DNA from: Oceanospirillum sp047518265
Lineage (GTDB): Bacteria > Pseudomonadota > Gammaproteobacteria > Pseudomonadales > Halomonadaceae
DNA length: 64,000 nucleotides
Direction: 5' to 3'
Assembly (NCBI GenBank): GCA_047518265.1
Contig: JAKZRG010000029.1
Span: 46,266 to 110,265, forward strand
Shown here: piece by piece, positions 22,519 through 31,556 of the stretch
How the letters are laid out: each line of letters begins with the position of its first letter
How positions within the stretch are numbered: position 1 is the stretch's first letter
The notes under the pieces: model-generated
Seen by the model: the letters and a program-made list of their open reading frames with translations, nothing else
The model's database searches: none
Told to the model about the DNA's origin: nothing
Made by a program: the position numbers and the translations under genes

Positions 22519-25176
22519 CTAGCTTTTAGCAGTTTTTCTGGAAGTTTTTTTCTTCTCACGGATAACCCATTGACCACCCTCGAAAAATGCCTGCCAACCT
22601 GTTGCTTTACCTTCCACTTCACTCATCAAGTACTGCTCTTTATTCTTACGGCTGTAGCGAATAACAGCAGGATTTCCATCTGAATCGTGAGTCGGCCCCT
22701 TCATCAAGAAATCATACTTGGGATCAATCTCAGCCTTGTGTGGCAAGATCTCAACCAACTGAGGCGGCCGAGTTTCCCTATTCTTCGGGAACTGACTCGC
22801 AGCAAGGAATAAACCGGAAGCACCATCACGCAAGATATAATGATCCTCTACCTTAACACATGCCAATTCAGGCATAGGTACAGGGTCCATCTTAGGCGGC
22901 GCAGCCTCTCCACTCTTCAGCAGCTTACGGGTATTTTTACAGCTTTCACTGGTGCAACCGAAATACTTGCCAAAACGGCCCGTTTTCAATTGCATCTCCT
23001 CGCCACATTTATCGCATTCAATCACAGGGCCATCATAACCCTTGATCTTGAATTCACCGGCTTCAACTTCGTAACCATCACAGTCCGGGTTATTACCGCA
23101 CACATGCAATTTACGAGCTTCATCAATAAGATAGCTTTCCATAGCCGTCTCACAAATAGGACAACGACGCTTCGCTCGTAGAGCCTGCGTTTCAGCCTCA
23201 TCATCTGCATCCGCACTGATCGCTTCTTCGCCAGAGGTCAGATTGATCGTGGTTTTACAGCGCTCTTTAGGCGGCAGAGAATAACCTGAACAGCCCAAGA
23301 ATACCCCGGTGCTGGCCGTGCGAATCTGCATAGGTCGCTCACAGGTCGGACAAGAGATCGACGTCTCTACCGCCTGATTCGGGCGCATACCGCCTTCTTC
23401 CGACTCAGCCGTGGCTAGCTGACCGCTGAAATCACTGTAGAAACTGTTTAACAAGTTTTTCCAGTCATTTTTGCCTTCAGCCACATCATCCAGCGACTCT
23501 TCCATACGCGCGGTAAAGCTGAAATCCATCAGATCACTGAAGCTTTCGGTCAGACGATCCGTAATAATATCGCCCATCTTCTCCGCATAGAAACGACGGG
23601 TTTCCAGACGGACATAACCCCGATCCTGGATAGTGGAGATAATAGCAGCATAGGTGGATGGACGACCGATGCCTCGTTTCTCCAGCTCTTTTACTAAGCT
23701 TGCTTCCGTAAAGCGCGCCACAGGCTTGGTAAAGTGCTGCTTAGGTAATAACTGCTCAAGATTTAGCTCATCTCCCACCTGTAGATCAGGCAAGGATTGA
23801 TCTTCATCTTTTTTGCTGTTTGAAGTCATCACACGGGTAAAACCATCAAACTTCAATACACGACCGCGAGCTCGCAACTCAAACGGCCCAGCCCCAACCA
23901 CAAGAGACGAACTCAGGTATTCGGCAGGCACCATCTGACAAGCGACAAACTGACGCCAGATTAACTCATACAGACGCTCAGCATCACGCTCCATTGCCGT
24001 CAGGTCAGTGGCCTTACGCGCCACATCTGAAGGACGGATCGCTTCGTGCGCCTCCTGAGCCCCTTCTTTACTTGAATAGCTAACAGGAGATTCTGGCAAG
24101 TAGCGCTTACCAAAGTTCTCTTCAACATATTCACGACAACTGTCTACCGCTTCCTGACTCAAGTTAGTGGAGTCGGTACGCATATAGGTGATAAAACCCG
24201 CTTCATACAGGCGCTGAGCCAGCATCATGGTTTTTTTCACACTAAAGCCCAGACGAGTACTGGCCGCCTGCTGCAATGTCGATGTGATATAAGGTGCTGT
24301 CGGCTTGGTCTTAGTGGGTTTGTCTTCCCGCTTAGACACCTTAAATAAGGCCTTCTCCAATACCGCCAGAGCCGCATCGGTTTGATCCTTATTCACAGGA
24401 CGGAATGCTTTACCATTCTCTTTGGTCACTTCACACTGAAATGGCGCTAAATCCTGACGCTTAAGATCAGCATGCAGATCCCAAAACTCTTCCGGTATAA
24501 ATGCCCGAATTTCACGTTCACGCTCAACAATCAAACGTACCGCTACGGATTGCACACGGCCCGCCGATAAGCCTCTGGCCACCTTGGCCCACAACAGAGG
24601 CGACACCATATAGCCCACAACACGATCAAGAAAACGACGTGCTTGCTGAGCATTAACACGACTCATATCTAGACGGCCTGGATCTTCAAAGGCTTCATTG
24701 ATCGCGTTTTTGGTAATTTCGTTAAACACAACCCGATGATAACGATTTTCATCACCGCCAATGGTTTCCCGCAAGTGCCATGCAATGGCCTCTCCCTCGC
24801 GGTCCAAATCCGTTGCCAGATAGATTTCGTCAGCATCTGCGGCTAACTTCTGCAGCTCAGAAACGACCTTTTCTTTACCGGGCAGCGTCTGATAATTAGC
24901 CTGCCAGTCATTTTCTGGGTCAATTCCCATACGGGTAATCAACTGCTCACGGGCCTTGCGCTTTTTATGCACGACCTTTTCATCAGGACTCATTTTACGA
25001 GTCAGCGCTGCGGCTTTAGCTCGAGCTTTGGCATCAACGGGCTCTTTCGCTCCACCGCTAGTCGGTAGATCACGAATATGGCCGACACTGGATTTAACAA
25101 TAAAGTTTTTACCCAGATATTTATTGATCGTTTTAGCCTTAGCCGGAGACTCGACAATAACTAACGATTTACCCAT
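22519..25176 (-). CDS. topA: DNA topoisomerase I
   Basis: This 885-residue type IA topoisomerase relaxes negative supercoils. It has a TOPRIM domain (acidic DLDREGE at 123-129), the active-site Tyr331 in ITYMRTDSTN, and three zinc-binding Cys clusters in the C-terminal region (CPTC, CPIC, CDKC with partners), then a basic tail ending REKKKTSRKTAKS. The ATG at 25176 gives the standard MGKSLVIVESPAKAKTI start; a TTG six codons upstream is rejected. A large palindrome lies 27 bases before the start. Confidence 0.97.
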   Translation of the reverse strand: MGKSLVIVESPAKAKTINKYLGKNFIVKSSVGHIRDLPTSGGAKEPVDAKARAKAAALTRKMSPDEKVVHKKRKAREQLITRMGIDPENDWQANYQTLPGKEKVVSELQKLAADADEIYLATDLDREGEAIAWHLRETIGGDENRYHRVVFNEITKNAINEAFEDPGRLDMSRVNAQQARRFLDRVVGYMVSPLLWAKVARGLSAGRVQSVAVRLIVEREREIRAFIPEEFWDLHADLKRQDLAPFQCEVTKENGKAFRPVNKDQTDAALAVLEKALFKVSKREDKPTKTKPTAPYITSTLQQAASTRLGFSVKKTMMLAQRLYEAGFITYMRTDSTNLSQEAVDSCREYVEENFGKRYLPESPVSYSSKEGAQEAHEAIRPSDVARKATDLTAMERDAERLYELIWRQFVACQMVPAEYLSSSLVVGAGPFELRARGRVLKFDGFTRVMTSNSKKDEDQSLPDLQVGDELNLEQLLPKQHFTKPVARFTEASLVKELEKRGIGRPSTYAAIISTIQDRGYVRLETRRFYAEKMGDIITDRLTESFSDLMDFSFTARMEESLDDVAEGKNDWKNLLNSFYSDFSGQLATAESEEGGMRPNQAVETSISCPTCERPMQIRTASTGVFLGCSGYSLPPKERCKTTINLTSGEEAISADADDEAETQALRAKRRCPICETAMESYLIDEARKLHVCGNNPDCDGYEVEAGEFKIKGYDGPVIECDKCGEEMQLKTGRFGKYFGCTSESCKNTRKLLKSGEAAPPKMDPVPMPELACVKVEDHYILRDGASGLFLAASQFPKNRETRPPQLVEILPHKAEIDPKYDFLMKGPTHDSDGNPAVIRYSRKNKEQYLMSEVEGKATGWQAFFEGGQWVIREKKKTSRKTAKS

Positions 25177-25202
25177 ATATGTCTCTTTAATCAAAGGCTG
25201 TG

Positions 25203-25269
25203 GGGAACCTCTGAAGAAGCACTTTTTGGTTCAAAATAGAACCGAAAAACAACTTTTTCAGAGGCTCCC
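25203..25269. repeat. 67-bp imperfect palindrome before topA
   Basis: The ends are GGGAACCTCTGAA (25203-25215) and TTCAGAGGCTCCC (25257-25269), 12 of 13 positions complementary. The interior continues the symmetry: the ACTTTTTGGTTC arm (about 25221-25232) faces GAACCGAAAAACA around AAAATA. Nearly the whole element folds into one long hairpin. It could be a miniature inverted-repeat element or a structured topA leader. I see no second copy in this window. Confidence 0.7.
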
Positions 25270-25884
25270 TAGAAACAGGTTTACCAAGAAAAATAGCGTC
25301 TAACCAATAAAAAACGCCAGTTTTTCCTGAAGACTTTGCCCAGTTATAACTCTTGGCAATATAAAATCTATTTATGCGTTCGGCCACTTATAACGAAAAC
25401 ACGACCTAAAAATCAATAACGCATTAGTCCTTAGGACTATTAAAATCACTAGAACAAGGATTTTTTGTTTAATCCCTAGCCAATAATCCAGCTCTTAATC
25501 TCAAAAATGCAAAAGGTAAGCTCTACCCTAGCAAAAAAGGCGTATAAACTACCGTAGCGGATTAAAGACTTCCAGCTCTTCTAATTAAAAAAGCAGATAT
25601 ATACCGATAACATCTCAAACAAAGAGGTAAAATTCTTTGCTTTTCGGCTAGTTAGCTTCCACTCTTATATTACAAATACCAATAAATGACTCAAGAACAC
25701 AAGAAAACTTATCATTAGCGATCAAAACACTACCAATAGAGTTTTGACTAAAGATCCGTATTGATACACACCCAAACAAAAATATTTTGATACTCATCAG
25801 CTCACAACCAGACCGTATGGCTGTTTTTTTTGTAGAGAATTTTTTGCTTAGGTGCTTATGCTCATCAGCATGGAGGGATATCAG
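25270..25884. other. Gene-free stretch upstream of GAPDH
   Basis: Beyond the palindrome, about 615 AT-rich bases contain no convincing coding frame. It must carry the divergent promoters of topA and the GAPDH gene. No operator or RNA family was recognised. Confidence 0.5.
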
Positions 25885-26886
25885 ATGCAGCCCATCAGAA
25901 TCGCCATTAATGGCTTTGGCCGTATCGGCCGAAATATCCTACGGGCCTACTTTGAAGGCGAACATACCAGTAAGATTAAAATCATTGCAATCAATGATCT
26001 CGGCGACGCGGCAATCAACGCACACCTATTACAATATGACACCGTGCATGGTCGCTTTAACTTCCCCGTCGAGCATGATGACCACTCTTTGACCGTAGAC
26101 GGCGAAAAAATTCAAGTTTTCTCTCAAAGAGATCCAAGCAAACTTCCATGGAGCGACTTGAAAATCGATGTTGTAATGGAGTGTACGGGGTTATTTACTC
26201 AACGGGAAAAGGCCGCGACACACCTACAAGCCGGAGCTAAAAAGGTATTAATTTCAGCCCCGTCTCCAGATGCCGATGCGACCATCGTTTTCGGTGTCAA
26301 CGAAGACAGTTTGCGCCCCGAGCATACGGTTATTTCCAATGCATCATGCACCACAAACTGCCTCGCACCGGTCGTGCAAACCTTGCATAATGAACTGACC
26401 GTATTAAACGGCGTAATGACCACCATTCATGCCTTCACTAACGATCAGCATTTAACGGATGTTTATCATACCGATCCATACAGAGCACGCTCAGCCACTC
26501 AATCCATGATCCCGACAAAAACAGGTGCCGCTGCGGCTATTGGCTTAGTTCTACCAGAACTAGACGGTAAACTTGATGGACTCGCAGTGCGCGTACCGAC
26601 AAACAATGTTTCTCTCGTAGATTTGAGTGTAATCGTTGAAAAAGCACAGTCAGCAGATTTTATTAACAATTTTATGCAAAAGGCCGCCCATGACTCCAAA
26701 GTCATGATATATAATGACGCACCCTTAGTGTCCGTTGACTTTAACCACTGCCCCGCATCCTCTGTTTTTGATGCCAGTCATACTCGCGTACAAGGTCATT
26801 TAGTAAAAGTAATGGCTTGGTACGACAACGAATGGGGCTTTTCCAATCGGATGCTAGATACTGCTCAGCGGCTTATGCAGACGTAA
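25885..26886 (+). CDS. gap: Type I glyceraldehyde-3-phosphate dehydrogenase
   Basis: This 333-residue enzyme has the Rossmann start INGFGRIGRN, the catalytic SNASCTTNCLAP with Cys155, and His182 in TTIHAFTND. The C-terminus shows the typical WYDNEWGFSNRMLDT. It converts glyceraldehyde-3-phosphate to 1,3-bisphosphoglycerate. The AINDLGD segment after the second strand differs from the usual NAD-specific enzymes; cofactor preference is open, and an erythrose-4-phosphate dehydrogenase role is less likely. GGAGG eight bases before the ATG at 25885 fixes the start. Pyruvate kinase follows. Confidence 0.93.
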   Translation: MQPIRIAINGFGRIGRNILRAYFEGEHTSKIKIIAINDLGDAAINAHLLQYDTVHGRFNFPVEHDDHSLTVDGEKIQVFSQRDPSKLPWSDLKIDVVMECTGLFTQREKAATHLQAGAKKVLISAPSPDADATIVFGVNEDSLRPEHTVISNASCTTNCLAPVVQTLHNELTVLNGVMTTIHAFTNDQHLTDVYHTDPYRARSATQSMIPTKTGAAAAIGLVLPELDGKLDGLAVRVPTNNVSLVDLSVIVEKAQSADFINNFMQKAAHDSKVMIYNDAPLVSVDFNHCPASSVFDASHTRVQGHLVKVMAWYDNEWGFSNRMLDTAQRLMQT

Positions 26887-27038
26887 ACCTGAAACCCACG
26901 CAAGTCTGTAACGCTCGTAAGCCTGTAACATTCGTAAGCAAATATAAGCCAGATCCCACTAGACTTGATCTGGCTTTAAGGCAAAACAGATCACATTAGA
27001 CATAATCATCAAAAGATTCCCTTTAAGGAACATCGTAA

Positions 27039-28454
27039 ATGCGTAGAACCAAAATTGTAGCAACCCTTGGCCCAGCCACCGACGCACCAGAAACATTAGA
27101 ACAAGTTTTACAGTACGTTGATGTGGTACGGGTCAACTTCTCTCATGGAGACCCTGAAGAACACCAAGCCCGCGTAGAAGCCGTACGAAAAACTGCCGCC
27201 AGAATCGGTCGATTTGTCGCTATTCTAGGTGACCTGCAGGGCCCTAAAATCCGTGTTGCCCGATTCGCCAACGGCCCTATTGAATTAGCCGTAGGAGACA
27301 CTTTTACTCTAGATATGGGTCTTGCGCGGGACGCCGGCAATCAAGAACATGTCGGCGTTGACTACCCAGAACTGGCTGATGATTTAGTATCTGGCGACAC
27401 CCTATTACTGGATGACGGCCGCATCCAGCTTAAAGTCGATAATATTGCCAAACCAGAAGTACAATGCACCGTTACTGTTGGTGGAAAACTATCCAACAAC
27501 AAAGGCATCAATAAACAAGGCGGTGGATTATCTGCTGCGGCCTTAACGGACAAAGATAAAAAAGACCTGAAAACCGCTATCGCATTAGAGATGGATTACC
27601 TTGCCGTTTCCTTCCCTCGTACCGGTGATGATATGCGAGAAGCCCGCGCCTTACTGGGGGAAGCAGGCAAAGAGATCGGCTTAATCGCCAAAGTTGAACG
27701 CGCCGAATCGGTTTCTAACGACGAGATCATGGATGATTTAATCGAAGCGTCAGAAGGGGTAATGGTTGCCCGTGGCGATCTGGGCGTAGAAATTGGTGAC
27801 GCCCAGTTAATCGGCGTACAAAAGCGCCTGATTCAGCGAGCCAGAAGTTTGAACAAAGTGGTCATAACAGCCACTCAAATGATGGAATCTATGATCTCCA
27901 GCCCCCTACCCACTCGTGCCGAAGTATTTGACGTCGCCAATGCCGTTTTAGACGGTACAGATGCCGTTATGCTTTCAGCCGAAACAGCCGTCGGTCAATT
28001 TCCATTAGAAACTGTACAAGCAATGGATCGCTTGTGCCAAGGCGCAGAACTAGAGCGCACTGCACAACAATCCAATCACCGTATGCACGAACACTTTAGC
28101 CATGTAAACGAAGCGGTTGCCCTTTCTGCCATGTATGCTGCCAACCACCTGGATGGTGTTAAAGCAATTATCTGCATGACACGTACAGGAACAACGCCTT
28201 TATTGATGTCTCGTATTCGTTCAGGGTTACCGATTTATGCTTTTACCGGACAATCCCTAACCCAAAACAGAGTCTCCCTCTATCGCGGTGTGACCACTAT
28301 TCCATTTAACACCCCAAGCACTGATGCAGACGCAATTGACAAAGCTGTCTGTGAATTACAGAACCGCAATGCCGTTGAAAGCGGTGACAGCGTGATTGTG
28401 ACTCGTGGCGATATATCCGGCACACATACCATGACAATTGTTCGAATCCAGTGA
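27039..28454 (+). CDS. pyk: Pyruvate kinase
   Basis: This 471-residue enzyme turns phosphoenolpyruvate and ADP into pyruvate and ATP. It has the MRRTKIVATLGPA start, NFSHGDPEEH, the LGDLQGPKIR substrate loop, the catalytic-Lys segment GLIAKVERAES, VMVARGDLGVEI, and ATQMMESMI followed by PTRAEVFDVANAVLDGTDAVMLS. The C-terminal allosteric domain is complete. It lies 152 bases after the GAPDH gene and has its own ribosome site AAGGAA and terminator. Confidence 0.96.
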   Translation: MRRTKIVATLGPATDAPETLEQVLQYVDVVRVNFSHGDPEEHQARVEAVRKTAARIGRFVAILGDLQGPKIRVARFANGPIELAVGDTFTLDMGLARDAGNQEHVGVDYPELADDLVSGDTLLLDDGRIQLKVDNIAKPEVQCTVTVGGKLSNNKGINKQGGGLSAAALTDKDKKDLKTAIALEMDYLAVSFPRTGDDMREARALLGEAGKEIGLIAKVERAESVSNDEIMDDLIEASEGVMVARGDLGVEIGDAQLIGVQKRLIQRARSLNKVVITATQMMESMISSPLPTRAEVFDVANAVLDGTDAVMLSAETAVGQFPLETVQAMDRLCQGAELERTAQQSNHRMHEHFSHVNEAVALSAMYAANHLDGVKAIICMTRTGTTPLLMSRIRSGLPIYAFTGQSLTQNRVSLYRGVTTIPFNTPSTDADAIDKAVCELQNRNAVESGDSVIVTRGDISGTHTMTIVRIQ

Positions 28455-28519
28455 CCTTTAAATGAAAACATCCCAAGAAAAAAGACAAAAATAAGTGTAA
28501 AAAATTAAAAACACTATAA

Positions 28520-28552
28520 AAAACCGAAGCCCTTAAGGCCTCGGTTTTTTTT
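28520..28552 (+). terminator. Rho-independent terminator of pyk
   Basis: AAACCGA and TCGGTTT pair around AGCCCTTAAGGCC (itself partly self-complementary) and end in eight T. It lies 65 bases past the pyk stop. Confidence 0.88.
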
Positions 28553-28675
28553 CGCCTAATGACTTAAAAACCCTTCGCTTGATAAACACCTCGAACTCAC
28601 GTAACCCCCTATCAGCCTTAGCATCTAGACAAGATTAGTTGATTTTATTTTTATTAAACGCTCATTCAATAAAGC

Positions 28676-28782
28676 GAACACTAAATATTAGAACACTAAA
28701 AAAATAAGGAAAAACCACCTAAAAGCGCACTTGAAAGCATCCGCACAAAAAGATATGGTATAAAAAGTACTTCGAACACTAA
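28676..28782 (+). promoter_or_regulatory. Three GAACACTAA direct repeats before ectA
   Basis: Exact copies lie at 28676-28684, 28691-28699 and 28774-28782. The first two are 15 bases apart and include CTAAATATTAG, a near palindrome. Read on the other strand the first copy gives TATTTAGTGT, the same as the left half of the EctR1 site I recall from methylotrophs. A -35 like TTGAAA (28731-28736) and a TATGGT (28754-28759) 17 bases later lie between copies two and three. A MarR/EctR role is inference. Confidence 0.55.
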
Positions 28783-28811
28783 CTATTTTTTATCTTTGGC
28801 ATACCAATCAA

Positions 28812-29312
28812 ATGAACCCCACAGAAACAATCGTATTCAGCCACCCAAAGCTTGAAGACGGTCTAAAAATTCACGCCCTGATCGAGAATTGCCCTCCTTT
28901 AGATCTTAACTCCAGCTACTGCTACATGCTGTGCAGCTCTCTATGGGCCGACACCTCTATTTGCACCTGGAACAAGGATCAGTTGATTGGTTTTATTTCC
29001 GCTCTAATACGACCTGACCGCCCCGATACACTATTTATTTGGCAGGTTGCGGTAGACAAGAGCGCTAGAGGGCAAAGATTGGCCCAGCGCATGATGCAAG
29101 AATTATTAAAACGCCCGATAGCAAAAGAAATTAAATATATACACACCACTATATCTCCCGATAACACCGCATCATGGGGGACGTTTAACAGTCTGACTCA
29201 AGCACTGAAGTGCGAATCTCGCACCCTGCCCTTTCTAGACAAAGACACACACTTCAACGGCCTACACGAATCCGAAGATCTCTTAGAAATTGGCCCGTTT
29301 CACCTACCTTAA
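28812..29312 (+). CDS. ectA: L-2,4-diaminobutyrate acetyltransferase EctA
   Basis: This 166-residue GNAT enzyme acetylates diaminobutyrate, the second ectoine step. The ectoine-type pattern is clear: PPLDLNSSYCYMLCSSLWADTS, then LFIWQVAVDKSARGQRLAQRMMQELLKRP (with the acetyl-CoA loop), and TTISPDNTASWGTFNSL, ending HESEDLLEIGPF. The ribosome site is weak. It is the first gene of the ect cluster, with repeats in its promoter region and a 174-base gap before ectB. Confidence 0.93.
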   Translation: MNPTETIVFSHPKLEDGLKIHALIENCPPLDLNSSYCYMLCSSLWADTSICTWNKDQLIGFISALIRPDRPDTLFIWQVAVDKSARGQRLAQRMMQELLKRPIAKEIKYIHTTISPDNTASWGTFNSLTQALKCESRTLPFLDKDTHFNGLHESEDLLEIGPFHLP

Positions 29313-29351
29313 TAATCTTTGTCAGCGCTCTCTCACTTAAGAGCCCCTGAA

Positions 29352-29359
29352 AACACTAA
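29352..29359 (+). promoter_or_regulatory. AACACTAA copy between ectA and ectB
   Basis: One exact copy of the 8-base core of the repeat before ectA. It lies 128 bases before the ectB start. It may mark a second regulated promoter. Confidence 0.35.
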
Positions 29360-29407
29360 GGTAACGTCGCTCGAAAGCGCAAAAACTGATCTACCCGAAT
29401 AAAAAAG

Positions 29408-29437
29408 TGCCCTGAGAAAGAACCACCTCTCAGGGCA
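29408..29437 (+). terminator. Stem-loop between ectA and ectB
   Basis: TGCCCTGAGA (29408-29417) and TCTCAGGGCA (29428-29437) are exact inverted repeats around a 10-base loop. No T run follows, so a role in mRNA processing or stability is as likely as termination. Confidence 0.5.
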
Positions 29438-29486
29438 TACGATGAACAACTTATAAACACTTAACTTAGCCCAACCGGAGCAAATC

Positions 29487-30755
29487 ATGATTTTTCAGGA
29501 TTACGAATCAGAAGTTCAAAGTTACTCACGTTCGTTCCCTGTCGTATTTACCAAAGCCAAAGGCAGCAAGCTGTTTGATGACCAAGGTAAAGAGTATATT
29601 GATTTCTTGGCGGGGGCCGGATCTCTAAATTACGGCCATAACAACCCCACTCTGAAAGCATCTTTAATTGACTACATCCAGAGCGACGGCATCACTCACG
29701 GACTGGACATGCACACCAGTGCCAAAGCCGAATTCTTGGAAGCTTTTCGGGATATCATCCTCAAGCCCAGAGATCTTGATCACAAAGTCATGTTTACCGG
29801 GCCAACTGGCGCTAATTGCGTAGAAGCGGCCCTTAAACTGGCCAGAAAAGTAACCGGGCGCCAGTCCATCGTATCCTTCACCAACGGCTTTCATGGCTGC
29901 ACACTGGGCGCACTTGCCGCCACAGGTAACCGCCACCACAGAAATGGTGCAGGACAAGCTCTATCCGGCGTGACCCGATTGCCTTATGACGGATATCTGG
30001 GTGACAACTTCAATACCTTAGATCTGTTCCGTAAGATGCTGACAGATAACTCCAGCGGATTAGATCTACCCGCTGCAGTTATCGTTGAAATTGTTCAAGG
30101 GGAAGGCGGTTTAAACACGGCATCTGGCAAATGGCTACAAGAGCTTAGCCAGATCTGTAAAGAGCACGGCATTCTATTTATCGCCGATGACATCCAAGCA
30201 GGCTGTGGACGTACCGGTACTTTCTTTAGCTTTGATTCACTGGGTATTAAGCCCGATATTATCACACTGTCAAAATCTCTTAGCGGCTTCGGACTGCCTT
30301 TTGCAGTCGCTATATTTGACCGCAAACTAGACATCTGGAAGCCAGGCGAACATAACGGTACTTTCCGTGGCAACAACCACGCCTTTATTACAGCGACTCA
30401 AGCCTTAAAAACCTACTGGGCCGACGACCAGTTTGCCAGCCATATCCATGCCAGAAGCGAACAGCTAAAACACGCACTGAACAGCATCTGCGATAACTAC
30501 CCAGATCTATATCGAAAGGGTCGCGGTCTAATGCAGGGTATTTGCTGTCCAAATGGCGAGGTCGCCAGCGAAATTACTAACGCCTGCTTCAAAAACAACC
30601 TGATCATTGAAACCAGCGGCCCAGAGGGTGAAGTCGTTAAATGCTTCCCACCATTGACCATTTCAGAAATGGAACTGGAACAAGGCCTAAAAGTGATCGA
30701 AAAAGCCTTTGAAAGCATTATTGGTAGCTGCCAGACACTGAAACAGGCTAGTTAA
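29487..30755 (+). CDS. ectB: Diaminobutyrate-2-oxoglutarate aminotransferase EctB
   Basis: This 422-residue class III PLP aminotransferase makes L-2,4-diaminobutyrate from aspartate semialdehyde. It has the family start YESEVQSYSRSFPVVF, GPTGANCVEAALKLAR (105-120), IADDIQAGCGRTG (232-244) and the Schiff-base Lys263 in ITLSKSLSGFGLP. The length is standard. CCGGAG lies eight bases before the ATG. A strong terminator-like hairpin follows its stop before ectC. Confidence 0.95.
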   Translation: MIFQDYESEVQSYSRSFPVVFTKAKGSKLFDDQGKEYIDFLAGAGSLNYGHNNPTLKASLIDYIQSDGITHGLDMHTSAKAEFLEAFRDIILKPRDLDHKVMFTGPTGANCVEAALKLARKVTGRQSIVSFTNGFHGCTLGALAATGNRHHRNGAGQALSGVTRLPYDGYLGDNFNTLDLFRKMLTDNSSGLDLPAAVIVEIVQGEGGLNTASGKWLQELSQICKEHGILFIADDIQAGCGRTGTFFSFDSLGIKPDIITLSKSLSGFGLPFAVAIFDRKLDIWKPGEHNGTFRGNNHAFITATQALKTYWADDQFASHIHARSEQLKHALNSICDNYPDLYRKGRGLMQGICCPNGEVASEITNACFKNNLIIETSGPEGEVVKCFPPLTISEMELEQGLKVIEKAFESIIGSCQTLKQAS

Positions 30756-30799
30756 TCGCTTTCGCACAATGTAAACCTCAATTATTCACCAAGATTTGT

Positions 30800-30835
30800 A
30801 CCGGGCGTATGTTATGCCCGGTCTTCTTTTTTAGA
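30800..30835 (+). terminator. Rho-independent terminator-like hairpin between ectB and ectC
   Basis: ACCGGGC and GCCCGGT (around 30800-30822) pair over a short loop, then TCTTCTTTTTT follows. This fits an intrinsic terminator and lies 15 bases before the ectC ATG, inside what is normally one operon. It may lower ectC relative to ectAB. Confidence 0.75.
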
Positions 30836-30848
30836 TCAGGACATAAAG

Positions 30849-31250
30849 ATGATAGTGCGTCAGCTACAAGATTTAGAAAACACCGAGCGTTGCGTAGAGT
30901 CTGAGAACTGGAAAAGCGTTCGCATGTTATTAAAAAATGACAACATGGGATTCTCTTTCCATATCACCACTATTTATGCAGGAACTGAAACCCCTATCCA
31001 CTACCAAAATCACCTAGAGTCCGTTTATTGCATCAGCGGTTCTGGCGAAGTTGAAACTACAGTTGATGGCAAGATATACCCTATCAGCCCAGGATCTATC
31101 TATATCCTAGATAAAAATGACAAACACCTGCTGCGCGCCCACGCAGATGAAGATATTGTATTTGCCTGCGTATTCAACCCACCGCTAAACGGCAAAGAAG
31201 TACACGATGAAAACGGCGCTTATCCGCTAGAGGCAGAAGTCGTTTCCTAA
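30849..31250 (+). CDS. ectC: L-ectoine synthase EctC
   Basis: This 133-residue cupin closes N-gamma-acetyl-diaminobutyrate into ectoine. The metal ligands known from other EctC proteins are all present at the same positions: Glu57, Tyr85 and His93. The cupin motifs (ETPIHYQNHLESVYCISGSGE and the YILDKNDKHLLRA block) are clear. AGGACA precedes the ATG. No ectD hydroxylase gene follows, so hydroxyectoine is not encoded here. Confidence 0.96.
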   Translation: MIVRQLQDLENTERCVESENWKSVRMLLKNDNMGFSFHITTIYAGTETPIHYQNHLESVYCISGSGEVETTVDGKIYPISPGSIYILDKNDKHLLRAHADEDIVFACVFNPPLNGKEVHDENGAYPLEAEVVS

Positions 31251-31265
31251 TACCTCAGCGCTTTC

Positions 31266-31325
31266 CCTACCAGAATCTAAACCGATGCATTGACAATATA
31301 GAGCTCACACCAAGATTCTGGTAGG
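31266..31325 (+). repeat. 13-bp perfect inverted repeat between ectC and ask
   Basis: CCTACCAGAATCT (31266-31278) and AGATTCTGGTAGG (31313-31325) are exact inverted repeats around 34 bases. It starts 16 bases after the ectC stop. No T run follows. The rest of the 306-base gap to ask has an AACACTAA copy (31499-31506) and no gene. Confidence 0.65.
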
Positions 31326-31498
31326 CAAGACTAAAGGCCCAGACACAATTTCGATACCCAAAATGCCAACTCCATATATAATGCACCTCCCTGTTACTGA
31401 CACCTGAAAGCCAAACCTTAACAACTTGGCCGTGCTTATTAAAAAATCGCTACAAAAACGGTTATAACAAGCAGATTAAAAGACAGTAATAAAAACCA

Positions 31499-31506
31499 AA
31501 CACTAA
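31499..31506 (+). promoter_or_regulatory. AACACTAA copy before ask
   Basis: An exact copy of the 8-base core found three times before ectA. It lies 51 bases before the ask ATG and may mark an ask promoter under the same control. Confidence 0.35.
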
Positions 31507-31556
31507 ACGAGAGATACAGCCTGCTCTGGACATCCGGACAGCTGAAGACATATTCA

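Noticed and set aside
25852..25884. Upstream in-frame start for the GAPDH gene
   Set aside because: Would add 11 residues that are not conserved; GGAGG is correctly placed for the ATG at 25885.
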